Below are positions 14,916-17,152 of a stretch of 17,152 bases of DNA, piece by piece; position 1 is the first letter of the stretch, and each line of letters begins with the position of its first letter. Source of the stretch: Mageeibacillus sp. UBA1255 (GTDB taxonomy: Bacteria; Bacillota; Clostridia; UBA1212; UBA1255); the NCBI GenBank assembly GCA_002308795.1, contig DBVV01000145.1, positions 1 through 17,152 of the forward strand, given 5' to 3'. The notes beneath the pieces are model-generated. The model saw nothing but the letters and a program-made list of their open reading frames with translations, had not been told where the DNA came from and did not search any database. A program made the translations under genes and the position numbers.

Positions 14916-15116
14916 ATGGATTATAAAGAACTTGTATGCAAATGCAAAAAAGTGTCGTACGAGGACATTGACAACGTCGTTAAGAACGAAAACAATATTT
15001 CCGACGTAGTAAAGGTGTTTGAGGACGTTCAGAAACAGACACAATGTTCCACCGGATGCGGAGGATGTCACGACAAAATAATGGATTTCATTGCCGACAT
15101 ACTATATCAAAGATAA
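14916..15116 (+). CDS. BFD-like [2Fe-2S]-binding protein
   Basis: A 66-residue protein of the bacterioferritin-associated ferredoxin (BFD)-like fold. Its four ligands are arranged as CKC near residue 8-10 and CSTGCGGC near 44-51, the CxC...CxxxxC-type spacing of the family, with alpha-helical stretches between. AAAAGGAGG precedes the ATG by eight bases. Free-standing small proteins of this type in clostridia serve as electron carriers or iron-sulfur sensors. Here it stands between a galactosidase and an acyltransferase with no bacterioferritin or nitrite reductase gene in view, so its partner is unknown. Confidence 0.8.
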   Translation: MDYKELVCKCKKVSYEDIDNVVKNENNISDVVKVFEDVQKQTQCSTGCGGCHDKIMDFIADILYQR

Positions 15117-15151
15117 ACCGGCCCCAGAAGCGAAAACGCATCTGCAACCTT

Positions 15152-15160
15152 AAAGGAGAA
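15152..15160 (+). promoter_or_regulatory. Ribosome binding site that decides a TTG start
   Basis: AAAGGAGAA lies six bases before TTG at 15167. The reading frame is open further upstream to 15044, inside the BFD-like gene, but the translation there is basic and unlike an acyltransferase N-terminus and has no site, so TTG 15167 is chosen. The next ATG is at 15192. Confidence 0.65.
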
Positions 15161-15166
15161 ATCATC

Positions 15167-16399
15167 TTGCTTCCCGACGTTAAACGATTTGACATGAAAA
15201 GGCCTGCGATGCGTATGCATCTCGGACTTCTGATGAGGGTGCTCACACTTCCCACGCTGCTCAGTCACAAAAACAAACTCACCAAGATCGGTATGGAAGG
15301 CATAAAACCGCCGTACGTACTGCTTTGCAATCATAACGCGTTCATGGATTTCTCCGTGGCGCTGAAGGCGACGCGCTTCAAAAGAGTGAATTTCGTTGTG
15401 GCGATCGACGGATATCTGAAGCGCGAGTGGCTGCTGCGCTTTATCGGATGTATCTGCAAACGCAAATTCACGCGCGACATAACGCTCATAAAACAGCTGA
15501 AACTGGTAAAAAAGCGCGGAGATATTGCCGCCATCTATCCGGAGGCGAGGTATTCACTGTGCGGAACTACCGCCGTATTGCCCGAATCCGTCGGAAAACT
15601 GGCGAAAATGCTTGACATCCCGATCGTAACGCTTATCTGCCACGGCCACCACGTAAATTCGCCGTTTTTCAACCTGCCCGATCATAAGGTAAAAGGCACC
15701 GAAGCGACGATGACCTGCCTCCTTACGCCTGAGCAGCTGCGCTCGATGTCTGCGGAGGAGATCCAGAAGTGCATCGAAAAAGCGTTCGTGTACGACGATT
15801 ACGCATGGCAGGCGGAAAATAAGATCGCCGTCACGTACCCGAAACGCGCCGAAGGACTTCAGAAGGTACTTTATCAGTGTCCGCATTGCGGCAGGGAGTA
15901 CCGTATGAGCGCGTCAGGCGCCACGCTCCGCTGCGACGAGTGCGGAAAAGCGTGGTCCATGGACGAATACGGGGCGTTGAAGGCGACTGAAGGCGAGACC
16001 GAATTTTCGCATATCCCGGACTGGTACGAGTGGGAGAGGGGCAACGTCCGCCGCGAAGTGCGTGCGGGCAAATACGGAATAACGCTTCAGGCAAGAGGGT
16101 ATGCGCTTCCAAACGCATCCGGATTTATCGACGTGGGCAATGCCGTGCTGACGCACGATATGTCGGGTTTTACCGTACGCGGCCATTATAAGGGCGAAGA
16201 TTACGAACTGATCATCAAGGCGTCAACGCAGTATTCGGTCCATATCGAGTACGAGTATCTGGGCAAATACGGAGATTGCGTGGATCTCAACACACTTAAC
16301 GACACTCTGTACGTGCATCCGGAGGGCCGCGATTACTCCGTGACAAAAATGGCGCTCGCAACGGAAGAATTATACGCACTTTACAACGAACAGGCTTAG
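15167..16399 (+). CDS. PlsC-type acyltransferase domain with zinc ribbon and extra C-terminal domain
   Basis: A 410-residue protein from the TTG start. Residues ~10-215 are a 1-acylglycerol-3-phosphate acyltransferase-like (PlsC/LPLAT) domain, with the catalytic HX4D motif NHNAFMD (H56, D61) and YPEARYS at 124-130 in place of the usual FPEGTRS. Next comes a zinc ribbon, C238/C241 and C256/C259 (CPHC, CDEC), then about 150 residues of beta-rich sequence with no recognised family. The acyltransferase part suggests phospholipid or lipid acylation at the inner membrane. The added zinc ribbon and tail are not part of PlsC and double its usual ~240-residue length. The function of the tail is unknown. 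It follows the BFD-like gene by 50 bases on the same strand and may share its transcript. Confidence 0.75.
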   Translation: MLPDVKRFDMKRPAMRMHLGLLMRVLTLPTLLSHKNKLTKIGMEGIKPPYVLLCNHNAFMDFSVALKATRFKRVNFVVAIDGYLKREWLLRFIGCICKRKFTRDITLIKQLKLVKKRGDIAAIYPEARYSLCGTTAVLPESVGKLAKMLDIPIVTLICHGHHVNSPFFNLPDHKVKGTEATMTCLLTPEQLRSMSAEEIQKCIEKAFVYDDYAWQAENKIAVTYPKRAEGLQKVLYQCPHCGREYRMSASGATLRCDECGKAWSMDEYGALKATEGETEFSHIPDWYEWERGNVRREVRAGKYGITLQARGYALPNASGFIDVGNAVLTHDMSGFTVRGHYKGEDYELIIKASTQYSVHIEYEYLGKYGDCVDLNTLNDTLYVHPEGRDYSVTKMALATEELYALYNEQA

Positions 16400-16596
16400 A
16401 CCGGCTTGAACAGGCATATTTGGTTTAAAAAATGAATAATTGGTTAAACAGGCGGCTGCCTGGCGGAGGGAAACAGGTATCGGAATTGCCGCTTCGAAAA
16501 AGCGCAGGAAAAAAGTGAAGGCGGAATAAGGAAAAGAGCCTGACTGGCCATGACGGACCGCGCGTTCAGACTTGAAAGGCCAGGTGTTCAAACCAG
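16400..16596. other. Non-coding gap with short inverted repeats
   Basis: No gene is supported. CAGGC-GGCT-GCCTG (16449-16462) forms a small hairpin without a T-tract, and CTGGCC (16544-16549) faces GGCCAG (16578-16583). ACAGGC recurs three times between about 16390 and 16455. Neither hairpin is a convincing terminator. Confidence 0.35.
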
Positions 16597-16597
16597 G

Positions 16598-16626
16598 TTG
16601 ATAAACGGCCGCAATTGGCTTATAAT
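16598..16626 (+). promoter_or_regulatory. Near-consensus housekeeping promoter for the fumarase gene
   Basis: TTGATA at 16598-16603 and a perfect TATAAT at 16621-16626 are separated by exactly 17 bases. Transcription would start near 16633, giving a leader of about 60 bases before the fumarase ATG. This is the best promoter match in the window. Confidence 0.75.
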
Positions 16627-16631
16627 ATACA

Positions 16632-16673
16632 GACGGTGCAAAGGCTGCGCCGCCTGCTTTATATTAATCCGTC
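16632..16673 (+). promoter_or_regulatory. Structured 5' leader of the fumarase gene
   Basis: AGACGG at about 16632-16637 is complementary to CCGTCT at about 16667-16673 and encloses an inner GC-rich hairpin (GGC-TGC-GCC). The outer stem stops just before the GGGGAGG ribosome site at 16675-16681. Such a stem at the very 5' end may stabilise the message or control translation. No known riboswitch class is recognised. Confidence 0.4.
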
Positions 16674-16691
16674 TTTGGGGAGGATAAACGC

Positions 16692-17152
16692 ATGAGAAAT
16701 GTTGACGTTTCACTGGTAACAGCTGCGATACGCGAAATGTGCATCGAAGTAAACCATAAATTGTCGCCGGATATGGCGGGTAAACTGGCAGAAGCTAAAG
16801 AACGCGAAGAATCGCCGCTCGGACGCCAGATACTCGGCCAGCTTATAGAGAACATGGATATTGCCCAAAAAGAAATGATACCGATCTGCCAGGACACAGG
16901 TATGGCGGTCGTTTTCATCGAAGTAGGGCAGGACGTCCACTTTGAGGGCGGAAATATCGAAGACGCCGTGAACGAAGGTGTGCGCAGGGGATACACTGAA
17001 GGATATTTAAGAAAATCCGTTGTCCGCGACCCTATCGAGCGCGTAAATACTGGAGATAATACCCCGGCCGTCATCCATTATTCTATTGTCCCCGGCGAAA
17101 ACGTAAAAATAACGCTCGCACCGAAAGGATTCGGCAGTGAAAATATGAGCCG
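16692..17152 (+). CDS. Class I fumarate hydratase alpha subunit, N-terminal part (runs off window)
   Basis: The first 153 codons of a gene that continues past the right edge. The protein matches the N-terminal (alpha) part of oxygen-sensitive class I fumarases: MIPICQDTGMAVVF (with the first cluster cysteine), GYLRKSVV, NTGDNTPAVIH and PKGFGSENMS. These bind a [4Fe-4S] cluster and interconvert malate and fumarate; two-subunit forms are usual in anaerobes, with the beta gene next. L-tartrate dehydratase alpha (TtdA) is a close relative and cannot be excluded by sequence alone. The fumarate reductase locus upstream makes fumarase the better call. GGGGAGG precedes the ATG by ten bases, and the gene has its own promoter at 16598-16626. 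Confidence 0.85.
   Translation, partial: MRNVDVSLVTAAIREMCIEVNHKLSPDMAGKLAEAKEREESPLGRQILGQLIENMDIAQKEMIPICQDTGMAVVFIEVGQDVHFEGGNIEDAVNEGVRRGYTEGYLRKSVVRDPIERVNTGDNTPAVIHYSIVPGENVKITLAPKGFGSENMS

Noticed and set aside
15044..15166. Upstream extension of the acyltransferase frame
   Set aside because: It is the out-of-frame reading of the BFD-like gene; the TTG at 15167 has a proper ribosome site.

Overview
The window looks like a chromosomal segment of a strictly anaerobic, Gram-positive-type bacterium, most likely a clostridial member of the Bacillota. The evidence is strong GGAGG ribosome binding sites, several GTG or TTG starts, many oxygen-sensitive iron-sulfur proteins, a secreted DNRLRE/papain-like protein, and a surface protein ending in a TGD-type C-terminal anchor. 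The genus cannot be told from the sequence.

Region 1 (1-7267, plus strand, GC-rich) is one tightly packed operon that enters from the left. Its order is the end of an HdrA-like flavoprotein, an MvhD/FlxD-like [2Fe-2S] protein, two 4Fe-4S dicluster proteins (FlxC-like and FlxB/AsrA-like), a FlxA/AsrB-like FAD/NAD(P)H reductase, a [2Fe-2S]+2x[4Fe-4S] fumarate reductase iron-sulfur subunit, a fumarate reductase flavoprotein, and an AspT-family carrier. Neighbouring genes overlap or nearly touch, except for an 87-base gap before the fumarate reductase genes. The parts resemble a Flx-Hdr electron-bifurcating complex in which the usual HdrBC disulfide reductase is replaced, within this window, by a soluble two-subunit fumarate reductase. 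The inferred reaction is NADH oxidation coupled to both fumarate and ferredoxin reduction, with the carrier moving C4-dicarboxylates. A class I fumarase alpha subunit begins at 16692 behind its own promoter and could supply fumarate from malate.

Region 2 (about 7270-13150) is visibly AT-rich and read mostly from the minus strand. It holds a secreted DNRLRE / beta-trefoil / papain-like cysteine peptidase protein (12072-9754), a translationally coupled membrane-anchored surface protein (9748-8300) of higher GC, two small hypothetical ORFs, and the decayed remains of an IS3-family transposase (12938-12514). It reads as an accessory island between two metabolic segments.

Region 3 (13206-17152, plus strand, GC-rich again) has a GH36-type alpha-galactosidase, a small BFD-like [2Fe-2S] protein, a PlsC-type acyltransferase with an added zinc ribbon and C-terminal domain, a roughly 290-base gap carrying a near-consensus promoter and a structured leader, and the truncated fumarase alpha gene at the right edge.

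The observation most worth testing is the HdrA-Flx-fumarate reductase gene order, which suggests a soluble NADH:fumarate/ferredoxin bifurcating complex. I inferred it from gene content and motifs only. No searches or structure predictions were run.
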